Of a DNA stretch of 64,000 bases, positions 24,672-32,973 are shown in pieces. How positions within the stretch are numbered: the stretch's first letter is position 1; the number at the start of each line of letters is the position of its first letter. This DNA comes from an uncultured Gammaproteobacteria bacterium (lineage in GTDB: Bacteria > Pseudomonadota > Gammaproteobacteria > Pseudomonadales > Ketobacteraceae): the NCBI GenBank assembly GCA_913063125.1, contig CAJXZM010000005.1, positions 1 to 64,000 of the forward strand. Reading direction: 5' to 3'. Made by a program: the position numbers and the translations under genes. Under the pieces are notes generated by a model. The model was not told where the DNA came from and searched no databases. It saw nothing but the letters and a program-made list of their open reading frames with translations.

Positions 24672-25928
24672 ATGGTTTGGGGACGATGGTTTATTAGTGT
24701 TTTATTGTTTTGTGTGAGCTTTAGTGGCTTTTCACAAGCAAATGGAGGGGGGTGGGTTATTGATCGAGATCAGAAGCCGGATAGCCCATTGCTACGTCAA
24801 GGGAAGGCCATCGCAAACACATCAGAGGAAGATAAGGCATATCAGGCAATAACAACCGCTTTTCAACAGGCAACCAAAACCTATCAAAACAACATTAGGC
24901 AACATTGGCCCCATGCAGAAGTGAGTGGAAAAACCCGCTGGGTTGCCTATAGCGAAGATTGGTCGTCTAAGAGGGTGGTTGACTTTGAAAAGAACCATAT
25001 AGAGATTAGTGTAGAGAACCCATTCATGAATCAACGTATTGATTTTGCTGTATTGTCAAAGACAGTTCGGGGTGAGTTGGCTGCATTGTTGGGTACGTCA
25101 GTAAAAGGAGCGTTAGATTCAGACCCGGTTCAGAAGGCAGTAAATGAAACGGTCAACTCCTTTGCCAAGTTACAAAATACGTTGGAAGTTGAGCGAGCAG
25201 AGCCCGAAGGGTTAGTGCTGGGTGAATTGTTTGCATCTACGGCACCTACTTCTCGTGAAATTGAGAAAAAAGCTCAAATGTTATTAAAAAATGCCAGCAT
25301 TCGATATCAAGTATTGTCAGCGAGCCTTGCTGCACTTCCATTGGGTACGAATAAAAAAATCACCTATACGATTCCGTTACCTGACAATAGATTACGAAAA
25401 AAAGTGCGCGAGTATGCGCCCGTTGTTAAAAAGAACTCGGAGCGTTTTGCGTTATCTGCTGATGTCGTAATGGCAATTATTCATACGGAGAGTCATTTTA
25501 ATCCATTAGCTAGGTCAAGAATTCCCGCTTTTGGTCTGATGCAAATTGTACCTCGGACTGCAGGTAGGGATGCGGCGAAAAAATTATATAAAAAGTCAAA
25601 ATTATTGTCAGCACGATATTTGTATAACCCGTCACGAAACATAGAAGCAGGAGCTGCTTATTTGAATGTGCTCTACTACAATTACTTAAAAGGTATCAAG
25701 AACCCTGAGAGTCGCCTTTACTACGCGATTGCTGCATATAACGGGGGGGCATCCAATTCTGCAAGGGCATTTATCAACAAAGCGAGTTTCACAAAAGCAT
25801 TACCTGTCATTAATAATATGACACCTGATCAGGTGTTAAAGGCATTGATGACGAAGTTGCCTCAACGAGAAACCCGGGAATATGTTGGTAAAGTACTTAA
25901 GCGACGTAATTACTATAAGCGTGTGTAA
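24672..25928 (+). CDS. MltC-like lytic murein transglycosylase
   Basis: Transglycosylases cut peptidoglycan strands to 1,6-anhydro-muropeptides. A signal peptide (WFISVLLFCVSFSGFSQA) is followed by an MltC-type N-terminal domain (IEISVENPFMNQRIDFAVLS region) and a C-terminal SLT domain. The SLT domain has the catalytic Glu in IIHTESHFNPLARS, then FGLMQIVPRTAGRD and AIAAYNGGASN. The signal has no lipobox Cys, unlike the E. coli MltC lipoprotein. The frame opens at TTG 24666; ATG 24672 is preferred. At 418 residues it is longer than E. coli MltC (359). A simple terminator follows. Confidence 0.88.
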   Translation: MVWGRWFISVLLFCVSFSGFSQANGGGWVIDRDQKPDSPLLRQGKAIANTSEEDKAYQAITTAFQQATKTYQNNIRQHWPHAEVSGKTRWVAYSEDWSSKRVVDFEKNHIEISVENPFMNQRIDFAVLSKTVRGELAALLGTSVKGALDSDPVQKAVNETVNSFAKLQNTLEVERAEPEGLVLGELFASTAPTSREIEKKAQMLLKNASIRYQVLSASLAALPLGTNKKITYTIPLPDNRLRKKVREYAPVVKKNSERFALSADVVMAIIHTESHFNPLARSRIPAFGLMQIVPRTAGRDAAKKLYKKSKLLSARYLYNPSRNIEAGAAYLNVLYYNYLKGIKNPESRLYYAIAAYNGGASNSARAFINKASFTKALPVINNMTPDQVLKALMTKLPQRETREYVGKVLKRRNYYKRV

Positions 25929-25959
25929 TTAATCAACGTTGTTGCATTGATGTTTTCTT

Positions 25960-25984
25960 AAGCCGCCTTTTAGGCGGCTTTTTT
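25960..25984 (+). terminator. Intrinsic terminator after the MltC-like gene
   Basis: AAGCCGCC and GGCGGCTT pair around a short TTTTA loop, followed by TTTT. It lies 32 bases past the transglycosylase stop and before the lipoprotein gene, so the two are probably separate units. Confidence 0.9.
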
Positions 25985-26039
25985 ATGACCCAGATTCAAC
26001 TCCGAAGTGCATCACCTTTAGAGGGTAGAAAGAGTGACT

Positions 26040-26546
26040 ATGTTGTTAAATAACGTTGTGAAATTAAGTTCGTTAAGTGTAATGCTTTTTGCACTTGCGG
26101 CATGTAAGGATGAACGGTTTTCTATCGTGCAAGATGAGAATCGATTGCTAAAGCGAGAGCTAGCAGAACAGCGCCAGACCACGAATGCATTGGCAGAAAG
26201 GGTTGCTAATATAGAAGATATATCAACCCCTTCTTTTATCGTCAGTAATATTGTTATTGATATAACGGAGCGGATGTTTAATCCTGTGATTAATGGTAGT
26301 TTTTTGATGGAAGTGAAAGGGAAGTCTCTTCCAGAGGTGGTTTTTTTGGAGCTTGAAATAACGACCAAGGCAAAGGGCAATGAGCACGAATATTCACAGA
26401 ATGTGATACATCGCCTTATTCCGGGGAATAGTAAGGAAAATCATGTTGAGTTCGTTCACCCATTACTTATTCACAAAGTGAAAAATAAGGATGTGGAGTT
26501 AAAGGTTAGACCGATGACCTGGTATCAAGGACACCAGGTCAAATAG
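26040..26546 (+). CDS. Predicted lipoprotein with a coiled-coil segment
   Basis: The 168-residue product starts with a lipoprotein signal ending LFALAAC, with the modified Cys followed by Lys-Asp. Next is a heptad-like stretch (VQDENRLLKRELAEQRQTTN) predicted to coil, then a beta-rich C-terminal part. No named family is recognised. An in-frame GTG at 26034 is an alternative start; ATG 26040 has a GAG element at suitable distance. The gene stands between a terminator and the convergent ABC1 kinase gene. Confidence 0.75.
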   Translation: MLLNNVVKLSSLSVMLFALAACKDERFSIVQDENRLLKRELAEQRQTTNALAERVANIEDISTPSFIVSNIVIDITERMFNPVINGSFLMEVKGKSLPEVVFLELEITTKAKGNEHEYSQNVIHRLIPGNSKENHVEFVHPLLIHKVKNKDVELKVRPMTWYQGHQVK

Positions 26547-26579
26547 CTAAGGCAAGTAGATAAAAATAAGCAGAGAAAA

Positions 26580-27935
26580 TCAAGCCGCTTCTTTTAACAG
26601 GATCTCTTCAATTAACCCTCGCAACGATATATTGGCATTAAGATCAATGAGGGTCCAGTAATGACCTGATAAAACGCGATCTACGTGCATAGTTTCTGGT
26701 GATGGTTGAAATGCCCCTAAATATTTGAAGGCATCTTTACGGATTTTTTTCGCGGCCCGTTGGTGTAATCTGGAGTGGCCGAAATCGAAGTTTGTATTAT
26801 CTGAAAATGGCTCCATGATGATGTCGAACCATTCTTGATAGTAGCTTAGGGGAACGTCTGGACCGTCATCTTGACGAACCCCCATTTCTTTAAGGTGTTG
26901 CTCAACGGAGTCAACTTTTCCATTGAACATATCTTTAACAAAGTTTCTGTGGATACGAACGGTATCGTCAGAGACCTTCTTGACAGCACCAAAGTCGTAT
27001 ATTATCAAACTACCGTCGGGACGAAATGCAAAATTCCCGGGGTGTGGATCACAATGAACACGTTGCAATTCATATATTTGTCGGCCCATGGTATCGAATA
27101 ATCGCTGTGCTAATGTATTTTTCATTTCTTGGTTATAGGAGGGTGCTTTGACTTCGGTTAAGCTATCACCTTCGATATAGGTTAAGGTTAGAACGGTTTC
27201 AGAGGAAAAATCTTCAAGTAATTCGGGGACGATAACGTAGGGGTGGTCTTTGTAATGTTCGTTGAAAAAACGTAGATTTTCAGCTTCATGATTATAGTCC
27301 AGTTCTTCATAAAGCATGTCCCGGATTTCATCGAAGGTTTTATCGACAACCTCTTTGCTTACTTTTACCAATCCGGCCATTTTGAATAAGCGTTTGATTT
27401 GTTTTAAATCAGAATCGCAGGACTCTTTGACACCCGGGTATTGGATTTTTACAATGCATTCCACGCCATCTTTGGTTGTGGCTCGATGTACTTGGCCAAT
27501 GGATGCTGCTGCAAACGGTTCGTGTTCAAATGTTGCAAACAATGATTCTGGTTCATCTCCAAGGGCTCGAATGAGTTGACGGCGAATCATGCTGTAAGGC
27601 ATTGGTGGGGATTCTTTTTGTAGCGTTTCAAGTGCTTTGGCAACTTCAGGTGGAAGTAGGTCTTTTACTTGGGAGACAATTTGTCCGACTTTCATGACGG
27701 CGCCTTTCATTTCTCCCAATGTTTCCGCAATACGAATGCCAATATCAGCATACATCGCATCTTGGCTTTGCTTTTTAGCATCTTCGTCAGAGAACATCCC
27801 TTTTACTTTGTGTCCTGCGTAATTCTTTGCAATGGACGCTGACATACCCGCTAGCTTGAAAAAACGTTTACCCGGGGTGGTTGCTTTGAATCGTTTTTCG
27901 TTCTTCTTATCGTTATTATTCTGATTGTTCGCCAC
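26580..27935 (-). CDS. ABC1/AarF (UbiB-like) kinase family protein
   Basis: The 451-residue protein has the ABC1 hallmarks: the KxGQ helix (MKVGQIVSQ), the Ala-rich loop in place of a Gly-rich loop (AAASIGQVHRA), a catalytic HCDPHPGNF and the metal-binding DFG (IYDFGAVK). It lacks the two C-terminal membrane helices of true UbiB. Members are atypical ATPases/kinases linked to ubiquinone and lipid handling. The start is GTG, preceded by GGACGGA. A second ABC1 gene lies at 32974-34296. The divergent neighbour is a lysophospholipid acyltransferase. Confidence 0.92.
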   Translation of the reverse strand: MANNQNNNDKKNEKRFKATTPGKRFFKLAGMSASIAKNYAGHKVKGMFSDEDAKKQSQDAMYADIGIRIAETLGEMKGAVMKVGQIVSQVKDLLPPEVAKALETLQKESPPMPYSMIRRQLIRALGDEPESLFATFEHEPFAAASIGQVHRATTKDGVECIVKIQYPGVKESCDSDLKQIKRLFKMAGLVKVSKEVVDKTFDEIRDMLYEELDYNHEAENLRFFNEHYKDHPYVIVPELLEDFSSETVLTLTYIEGDSLTEVKAPSYNQEMKNTLAQRLFDTMGRQIYELQRVHCDPHPGNFAFRPDGSLIIYDFGAVKKVSDDTVRIHRNFVKDMFNGKVDSVEQHLKEMGVRQDDGPDVPLSYYQEWFDIIMEPFSDNTNFDFGHSRLHQRAAKKIRKDAFKYLGAFQPSPETMHVDRVLSGHYWTLIDLNANISLRGLIEEILLKEAA

Positions 27936-28425
27936 GTGTTCCGTCCTGAGATCTCAATAAAGGTGTCTGGTTGGTCATCATTATTAACCGGCAATTGAGA
28001 CAAATACAAGTATTGCGATGATTGGTAAACAAAGCTTGAGTCAGTGTATCGCTTACGGAGTAACTACAAAAAAACAGAAACCAATAGTAAAGAACACTAA
28101 CCTTAAAGGTATTTGTTGGTATAATGCGCCCGCTGCGAAGATGGCCAGAGTGTATAGTGTCGATAATTACGAAATAATAAATGAGACTGTCCTAACTGCC
28201 CTAATTGTTAGGCTCTGTAATATTAGCCCCTATGCTGTTAATGACGGGTTTAACAAGAAGAAACAACAACAAGAAATCTTTTTACTATTTTTGGAACAAG
28301 TTTTGCCTGTATATAACCTAGAACTATTAGGGGGCTTAAGGGTGGCGTATCATTTTATACGCGGGGATATTCGCGGAGGCCTTTAGGGCTTCTTCAAAAT
28401 GTTGGTTGTTGAGGTGAGAAGACTG
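27936..28425. other. Divergent control region, ABC1 kinase to acyltransferase
   Basis: This 490-base gap holds a clear extended -10 promoter (28117-28125) reading right and a small stem CCTAAC / GTTAGG near 28190-28212 in the resulting leader. A 122-codon frame (28018-28386) crosses it but has no ribosome-binding site and no recognisable fold, so I do not call it. If the promoter is real, the acyltransferase message has a leader of almost 300 bases. Confidence 0.5.
28117..28125 (+). promoter_or_regulatory. Extended -10 promoter with GC-rich discriminator
   Basis: TGGTATAAT matches the extended -10 consensus TGnTATAAT exactly and is followed by GCGCCCGCTG, a discriminator like those of growth-rate-controlled rRNA and tRNA promoters. 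No good -35 box is seen at 16-18 bases, which extended -10 promoters tolerate. It points toward the acyltransferase/epimerase pair. Confidence 0.5.
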
Positions 28426-29244
28426 ATGAAAATCAGAAGTTTTTTGAAGAGAAGGTTGGTTTCAAAAGAAACTGAGGCAGTAGTAGATAAAATACCCAAG
28501 CCGGTGGGTAGTTTTGGCTATGACGCTTGGGGTTTTAATACAGAAGCATACAAAATCGGGATTAGTCTCTTTAGGCCTATTTACGAAAAATATTTTCGCG
28601 TAGAGGTTACTGGATTGGAAAACATTCCAGAAGACGGGCGTTTACTTTTGATAGCAAATCATAGTGGCCAGTTACCCATTGATGGCGCGTTGATCGGTTA
28701 TGCGTTAGCCACTAGCCCCCATGCGCCTCGTGCAGTACGCGCGATGATAGAGCGTTTTTTTCCTAAAGCGCCCTTTATTGGAAACATTCTGAATGAAGTG
28801 GGCGCTGTTTTAGGTGACCCTGTAAATTGTGCCAAAATGCTTGATCGCGAAGAAGCTATTGTCGTGTTTCCTGAGGGCATTCGAGGGTCAGGTAAACCGT
28901 GGAGTCAGCGTTACAAGTTGCAGCGTTTCGGGCTTGGTTTTATGCATTTGGCGGTTCAAACGAATACGCCCATTATTCCCGTTGGAATTGTGGGGTGCGA
29001 AGAAACTATGCCTACGCTGTTTCATCTAAATGGCTTGGCCAAATTATTAGGCATGCCATACTTACCTGTAACATCCCCTATACCGTTACCCGCCAAAGTG
29101 CATTTACATTTTGGAAAGCCGATGGTTTTTGAGGGGCCTATAGAAACAGAAGATGACGCGGCTATCAATGTAGAGCGAGTGAAAGATGAAATTAACACAT
29201 TAATACAAAGTGGATTAGAAGCACGTAATGGGTGGTTTTCATGA
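28426..29244 (+). CDS. Lysophospholipid acyltransferase family protein (PlsC-like)
   Basis: The 272-residue protein has the acyltransferase signature ANHSGQLPIDGALIG (catalytic His-Asp region) and the second motif VVFPEGIRGSGKPW, which binds the glycerol phosphate. It likely transfers an acyl group to a lysophospholipid or glycerol derivative at the inner membrane. The frame opens at 28399; ATG 28426 is preferred since GAGGTGAG precedes it. The stop overlaps the epimerase start (ATGA), so the two act together or are at least co-translated. Confidence 0.88.
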   Translation: MKIRSFLKRRLVSKETEAVVDKIPKPVGSFGYDAWGFNTEAYKIGISLFRPIYEKYFRVEVTGLENIPEDGRLLLIANHSGQLPIDGALIGYALATSPHAPRAVRAMIERFFPKAPFIGNILNEVGAVLGDPVNCAKMLDREEAIVVFPEGIRGSGKPWSQRYKLQRFGLGFMHLAVQTNTPIIPVGIVGCEETMPTLFHLNGLAKLLGMPYLPVTSPIPLPAKVHLHFGKPMVFEGPIETEDDAAINVERVKDEINTLIQSGLEARNGWFS

Positions 29245-30194
29245 GTGAAGTAGAAAAACCAGAGGTTCTTATTACTGGTGCGGGCGGTGCGTTAGCGCAA
29301 AATGTCATTAACCAGTTAAAAGAGCAATATCGTGTTGTGTTGGTTGATTTTCGTCGTCGTGTTCAATTTGATGAAGGAATGTCCAGCTACCGAGTAGAGT
29401 ATAATAAGCGCGGTTTTGAAGATATTTTTCGCAAGCATGATATTCAGGCGGTAATACATCTTGGTCGTATGGGATTGTATGAATCAACTCACCGTAACCG
29501 TTACAACCATAACGTGCTTGGTACCCAGCGCCTTTTGGATCTGTGCCATAAGTACGATGTACATCAAGTTATCGTGTTATCGACATTCTTTGTCTATGGA
29601 GCTAGCCCATATAATTCTGCATTAATATCAGAAGATCAGCCGCTTAAAGCTTCTGAATTGACGATGGATTTAGTTGACTCTGTTGAGTTGGAAAATTTGG
29701 CAAATATTTACCTTTGGAAATATCCAGAGTTAAATATCACCATCTTACGCCCCTGTAATATTGCGGGACCTGGCGTACTTAATAGTATGAGTTTATTGTT
29801 GTCAAACTCATTGGCACCGGTGTTGATTGGTTTCTCTCCTATGATGCAGTTTATGCATGTGGAAGATATCGCTAGTGCGATTGTGGTTGCGTTTAAAGAG
29901 AATCACCCAGGTATTTATAACGTTGCTAGTGATGATTGGATTAGTTATCAGGAAGCGGTTGTGCAGTGTGGTTGTACACGTTTGCTGATACCCTCTGCAC
30001 CGGAGGGTGTTCCATTACGCATTAGTAAAATGTTAGGGTTGAAAGCTTGGCCAAGTTATTTAATTAACTACTATAAATACCCTGTTGTTATTGATGGTAG
30101 TTTGTTTAATAAGACGTTTAACTATAAGCCTAAGCGTAGCTTGGATGATATTTTTTCGTATTATCGTGAAAAGAAAGCGTTGGGTATTTTGTAG
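29241..30194 (+). CDS. NAD-dependent epimerase/dehydratase family protein (extended SDR)
   Basis: A 317-residue extended SDR. The cofactor loop is ITGAGGALAQNV, and the substrate-side text includes LRPCNIAGPGV and FMHVEDIASAI, typical of sugar-nucleotide epimerases. The usual YxxxK is not clear: the position after VVLSTFFVYGA shows no obvious Tyr-x3-Lys, so catalysis may be altered and a lipid- or NAD(P)-sensing role is possible. ATG 29241 overlaps the acyltransferase stop. A long symmetric terminator follows. Confidence 0.82.
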   Translation: MSEVEKPEVLITGAGGALAQNVINQLKEQYRVVLVDFRRRVQFDEGMSSYRVEYNKRGFEDIFRKHDIQAVIHLGRMGLYESTHRNRYNHNVLGTQRLLDLCHKYDVHQVIVLSTFFVYGASPYNSALISEDQPLKASELTMDLVDSVELENLANIYLWKYPELNITILRPCNIAGPGVLNSMSLLLSNSLAPVLIGFSPMMQFMHVEDIASAIVVAFKENHPGIYNVASDDWISYQEAVVQCGCTRLLIPSAPEGVPLRISKMLGLKAWPSYLINYYKYPVVIDGSLFNKTFNYKPKRSLDDIFSYYREKKALGIL

Positions 30195-30202
30195 CTCGAC
30201 GC

Positions 30203-30268
30203 AAATTATAAACAATAAAAAAGGCATGCCGAATTATGATGGCATGCCTTTTTTATTGTTTATAATTT
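30203..30268. terminator. Long symmetric bidirectional terminator (28-bp perfect arms)
   Basis: Arms 30203-30230 and 30241-30268 are perfectly complementary around a 10-base loop. The core is AAAAAAGGCATGCC / GGCATGCCTTTTTT, and pairing runs a further 14 bases past the A/T runs. It separates the epimerase from the convergent fadL gene. Confidence 0.95.
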
Positions 30269-30357
30269 GATAAGCCTACTGCGTTTGATTAACCAGACCA
30301 AATAGAGCCCCGCATTAATACAGAGAGGCTCTATTTGTTAAAAACGAGTATCGATAC

Positions 30358-32025
30358 TTAAAATTTAGTATCGTAACTGAACGTCATTAAATATATGTTT
30401 GTTTCACCTTTAATGTCGAGGTATGCGTAAGGGTTATACACCACACGCCCAGGTTCTGTTGAATTTGCGCTCTGTGATACACCTGCATCGGCTTTATATG
30501 TTGAGTGCATCCAGCCAAATGCAAAGTCAACCTGGGTAAAGATATCTAGCTGATACCCAAAACCTACAGTATATAATTTTGCATCACCAATCGGTGCAAG
30601 TAAATCGATGCGATCTTCAGGCACTGAGCTTGTTCGTGGTTCGTAACCTGCTCTTAATACAAGGTTGTCGCTGTACTGGTATTCTGTACCAATTGCCCAA
30701 GTCCAAACGTTTTCATATTGTCGTTGGGTGCGCATCACTGTGGGGTCAGCATTATCGCCGTCACCTTGCGCGGCAGGGAACATATAAACTAAATCAGAGA
30801 TAGTTAAGAAATCGATGGAATCACTGAAGTGAAAATCTAAAGACTCCCAGGCAGCGTAATCGGTCCATTTGAAGTCGATGTTTACTTTTAGGTAAGGGAA
30901 TAGTTGAACCGAAGTACCTACTGCGAAGTGTGCGGGGCTAATATATTCCGCCTCGACAGTACCTGATGTGACCGCCTCTCCATGTAAACCATAACCACCA
31001 TTTATCAATGAAAGTGCACCATTAATAAGAGGTGTGGAAGCCAGGTTTTGAGTCATGGCTAACCAAGCTCCGGTGTCATTCTCCATCGAGTAATCACCTT
31101 TAAGGTCTGATTTGGCTTCGCTTTGGTAGACGAGTCCAAAACTTACCCAAGGCTTTGGCTCCCATAACAGGCCTACGTTAAAGCTAAAAGATAATGCGTC
31201 TTCCATTTCAATATTCAAGGTGCCAACAGGGTCATAGGGACCGATAGCAGATAGCTCAGAGCCGATGGTTTCAAGCTCAGTTGCTGCATGTTCAAGGAAT
31301 GCTAGTGTCGTTTCAGGAGCACGAATGCCTGTTCTTATGCCTAACCCTTGCCAAGACAAACCAATAGAAACACCAATAGATAATGTGTCATTAACTTGGA
31401 TACCTATGGATGGCGATAAATAGGTAATGCGGGATATGCCGACTTCTTCACCTTGGTAACGGCCAGGGTCATCGCTGTCTCGCTGAAAACCTAAGGATTG
31501 CGGTGCATAAACGGCGGTTGCAAATACCCAACCAAACTCAGGATCCTCAATGGCAATACCACCAAAGGGTACAATGATCTCTGGTACTTCAGTCAAGCCA
31601 CCAAAGGGGAGCATTAGTATAGGAGTGTCTGTATAGGACTCGGTATTTTCGAATGGGTCGTCAGGGTATTGCTCTCCTGTATGGTCTAGGTAGGCTTGGT
31701 CAATCGTTCTGCCATCGGTAGTATTGGCTTTGTCTAAATGACGTTTCCCAAACTCTGCTTCGAATATCATTTTTGCCGCGAGTAGTTTAACTGACAACTG
31801 GCGGCCTTTTATTTTCGCCAAACCAGCAGGGTTGTAATGGATAGAATCAATTCCTGGAGGATCTGCTGTAACAGCATGACCCAACGCTAAAGCTTTAGGG
31901 TTTCCCAGAGAAAGGTTGTCGCTAAGTTGTGCAGATGCGCCTCTAGAACATAATGCCAAAGCAATGAGACTCAAACAAAAAGCAAACGTGCTAATTGACG
32001 TTTGTCGAACAAATAATAACTGCAT
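30358..32025 (-). CDS. FadL/OmpP1/TodX-family outer membrane transport protein
   Basis: FadL-type channels carry long-chain fatty acids or hydrophobic compounds across the outer membrane. A signal peptide ends GASA, giving a mature start QLSDNLSLGNPKALALG, near the N-terminal plug region with SIHYNPAGLAKIKG, the family signature. The chain is beta-rich and ends in Phe (MTFSYDTKF), as barrel proteins do. ATG 32025 gives a normal signal peptide. The frame opens at ATG 32076, where AGGGG precedes, so a longer form is possible. A nested inverted repeat sits just before the chosen start. Confidence 0.9.
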   Translation of the reverse strand: MQLLFVRQTSISTFAFCLSLIALALCSRGASAQLSDNLSLGNPKALALGHAVTADPPGIDSIHYNPAGLAKIKGRQLSVKLLAAKMIFEAEFGKRHLDKANTTDGRTIDQAYLDHTGEQYPDDPFENTESYTDTPILMLPFGGLTEVPEIIVPFGGIAIEDPEFGWVFATAVYAPQSLGFQRDSDDPGRYQGEEVGISRITYLSPSIGIQVNDTLSIGVSIGLSWQGLGIRTGIRAPETTLAFLEHAATELETIGSELSAIGPYDPVGTLNIEMEDALSFSFNVGLLWEPKPWVSFGLVYQSEAKSDLKGDYSMENDTGAWLAMTQNLASTPLINGALSLINGGYGLHGEAVTSGTVEAEYISPAHFAVGTSVQLFPYLKVNIDFKWTDYAAWESLDFHFSDSIDFLTISDLVYMFPAAQGDGDNADPTVMRTQRQYENVWTWAIGTEYQYSDNLVLRAGYEPRTSSVPEDRIDLLAPIGDAKLYTVGFGYQLDIFTQVDFAFGWMHSTYKADAGVSQSANSTEPGRVVYNPYAYLDIKGETNIYLMTFSYDTKF

Positions 32026-32326
32026 AGTTTTTCTAATGTTTACAACAGCAAAGTAGTGAGTGACTTTGCAAAACATTAGCCCCTGTAGTGGATAAAAGAC
32101 TGATGTATCAGCATGATTGCCGAAGATCTATCAGATTTTTTGGATTTTATAGATTTGTCAGGAAAGTTCAATGACCAAAAAAACATCATTGTCATCTGTT
32201 GGGTCAGTATGTAAAGCAGATAGTTTAGAGTTGTTTTTTATTGTTACGGCATGTTTTTTTAAGAAGGTGATTTGTAATCAATTGAGATTGGGATATGCTG
32301 TTTTTTTTCGTCGTGAGATAATTCTA
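32026..32326. other. Divergent region between fadL and the DUF1415 gene, with a nested inverted repeat
   Basis: At 32033-32079 an outer inverted repeat (CTAATGTTT / AAACATTAG) encloses an inner one (GCAAAGT / ACTTTGC). Both are perfect. The structure ends 8 bases before the chosen fadL start and would cover the place of its ribosome-binding site in the message. The rest is AT-rich and contains no other clear signal. Confidence 0.6.
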
Positions 32327-32878
32327 ATGTCTACAAATCCTGTTGTATTGAATACCCAGCGCTGGGTGCATGAATTTATTGTTGGGCATAATATTTGCCC
32401 CTTTGCTAAAAAAGAAGTGGAGAAGGGCAGTATTCATTATGAAGTTTTCGATGGCAAGCAGATGGAAGATGCACTGTGTTGCTTGATGGATTTGTGTCGT
32501 AAATTAGATGAGGATGATGAGATTGAAGCGGTAATGTTCATTACTCCAAATGCTTTTTCTGAGTTTGAGGAATACCTCGATTTACTTGATGTTGCTAATG
32601 GATTGTTGCTCCAGCAGGATTATGAGGGAATATATCAATTAGCGAGTTTTCACCCAGATTACTGCTTTGAGGGTGTTGATAAGGCTGATGCAAGCCACTA
32701 CACCAATAGATCGCCTTATCCAATGTTGCATATTATTAGAGAAGAGGGGTTGGAGAAGGTGCTTGAGCGATACCCTAACCCTGAGGCGATTCCAGAAAGG
32801 AACATAACGTATTGCCAGGAACTTGGTGTTGATACATTGAAAGGAATTTTAAAAAATTGTCGAAAATCGGACAGTTAG
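32327..32878 (+). CDS. DUF1415 family protein
   Basis: The 183-residue protein matches the DUF1415 pattern: WVHEFIVGHNICPFAKKEVE at the N-terminus, LASFHPDYCFEG in the middle, and NRSPYPMLHIIREEGLE toward the end. The function of the family is unknown; the conserved ICPFA Cys and the second Cys suggest a redox or metal site, which is inference. The frame opens at 32171, but MSTNPVVLNTQRWV at 32327 fits the family N-terminus. It is divergent from fadL and convergent with the second ABC1 kinase. Confidence 0.88.
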   Translation: MSTNPVVLNTQRWVHEFIVGHNICPFAKKEVEKGSIHYEVFDGKQMEDALCCLMDLCRKLDEDDEIEAVMFITPNAFSEFEEYLDLLDVANGLLLQQDYEGIYQLASFHPDYCFEGVDKADASHYTNRSPYPMLHIIREEGLEKVLERYPNPEAIPERNITYCQELGVDTLKGILKNCRKSDS

Positions 32879-32973
32879 GCTGGAAAAAGACCCACTTTCC
32901 TTGGCGCGTTAAATGAAAACGCACCAAGGGTTTAAGCACTTTAAAGGTCTAAGTACTTCAAAGATTTAGATGA

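Noticed and set aside
28130-28200. Possible tRNA-Leu or tRNA-Ser after the promoter at 28117
   Set aside because: Only the first bases resemble a tRNA. No anticodon arm, T arm or CCA end could be found.
28018-28386. 122-codon frame upstream of the acyltransferase gene
   Set aside because: It has no ribosome-binding site, crosses a strong promoter and has a composition unlike a folded protein. It is more likely a leader region.
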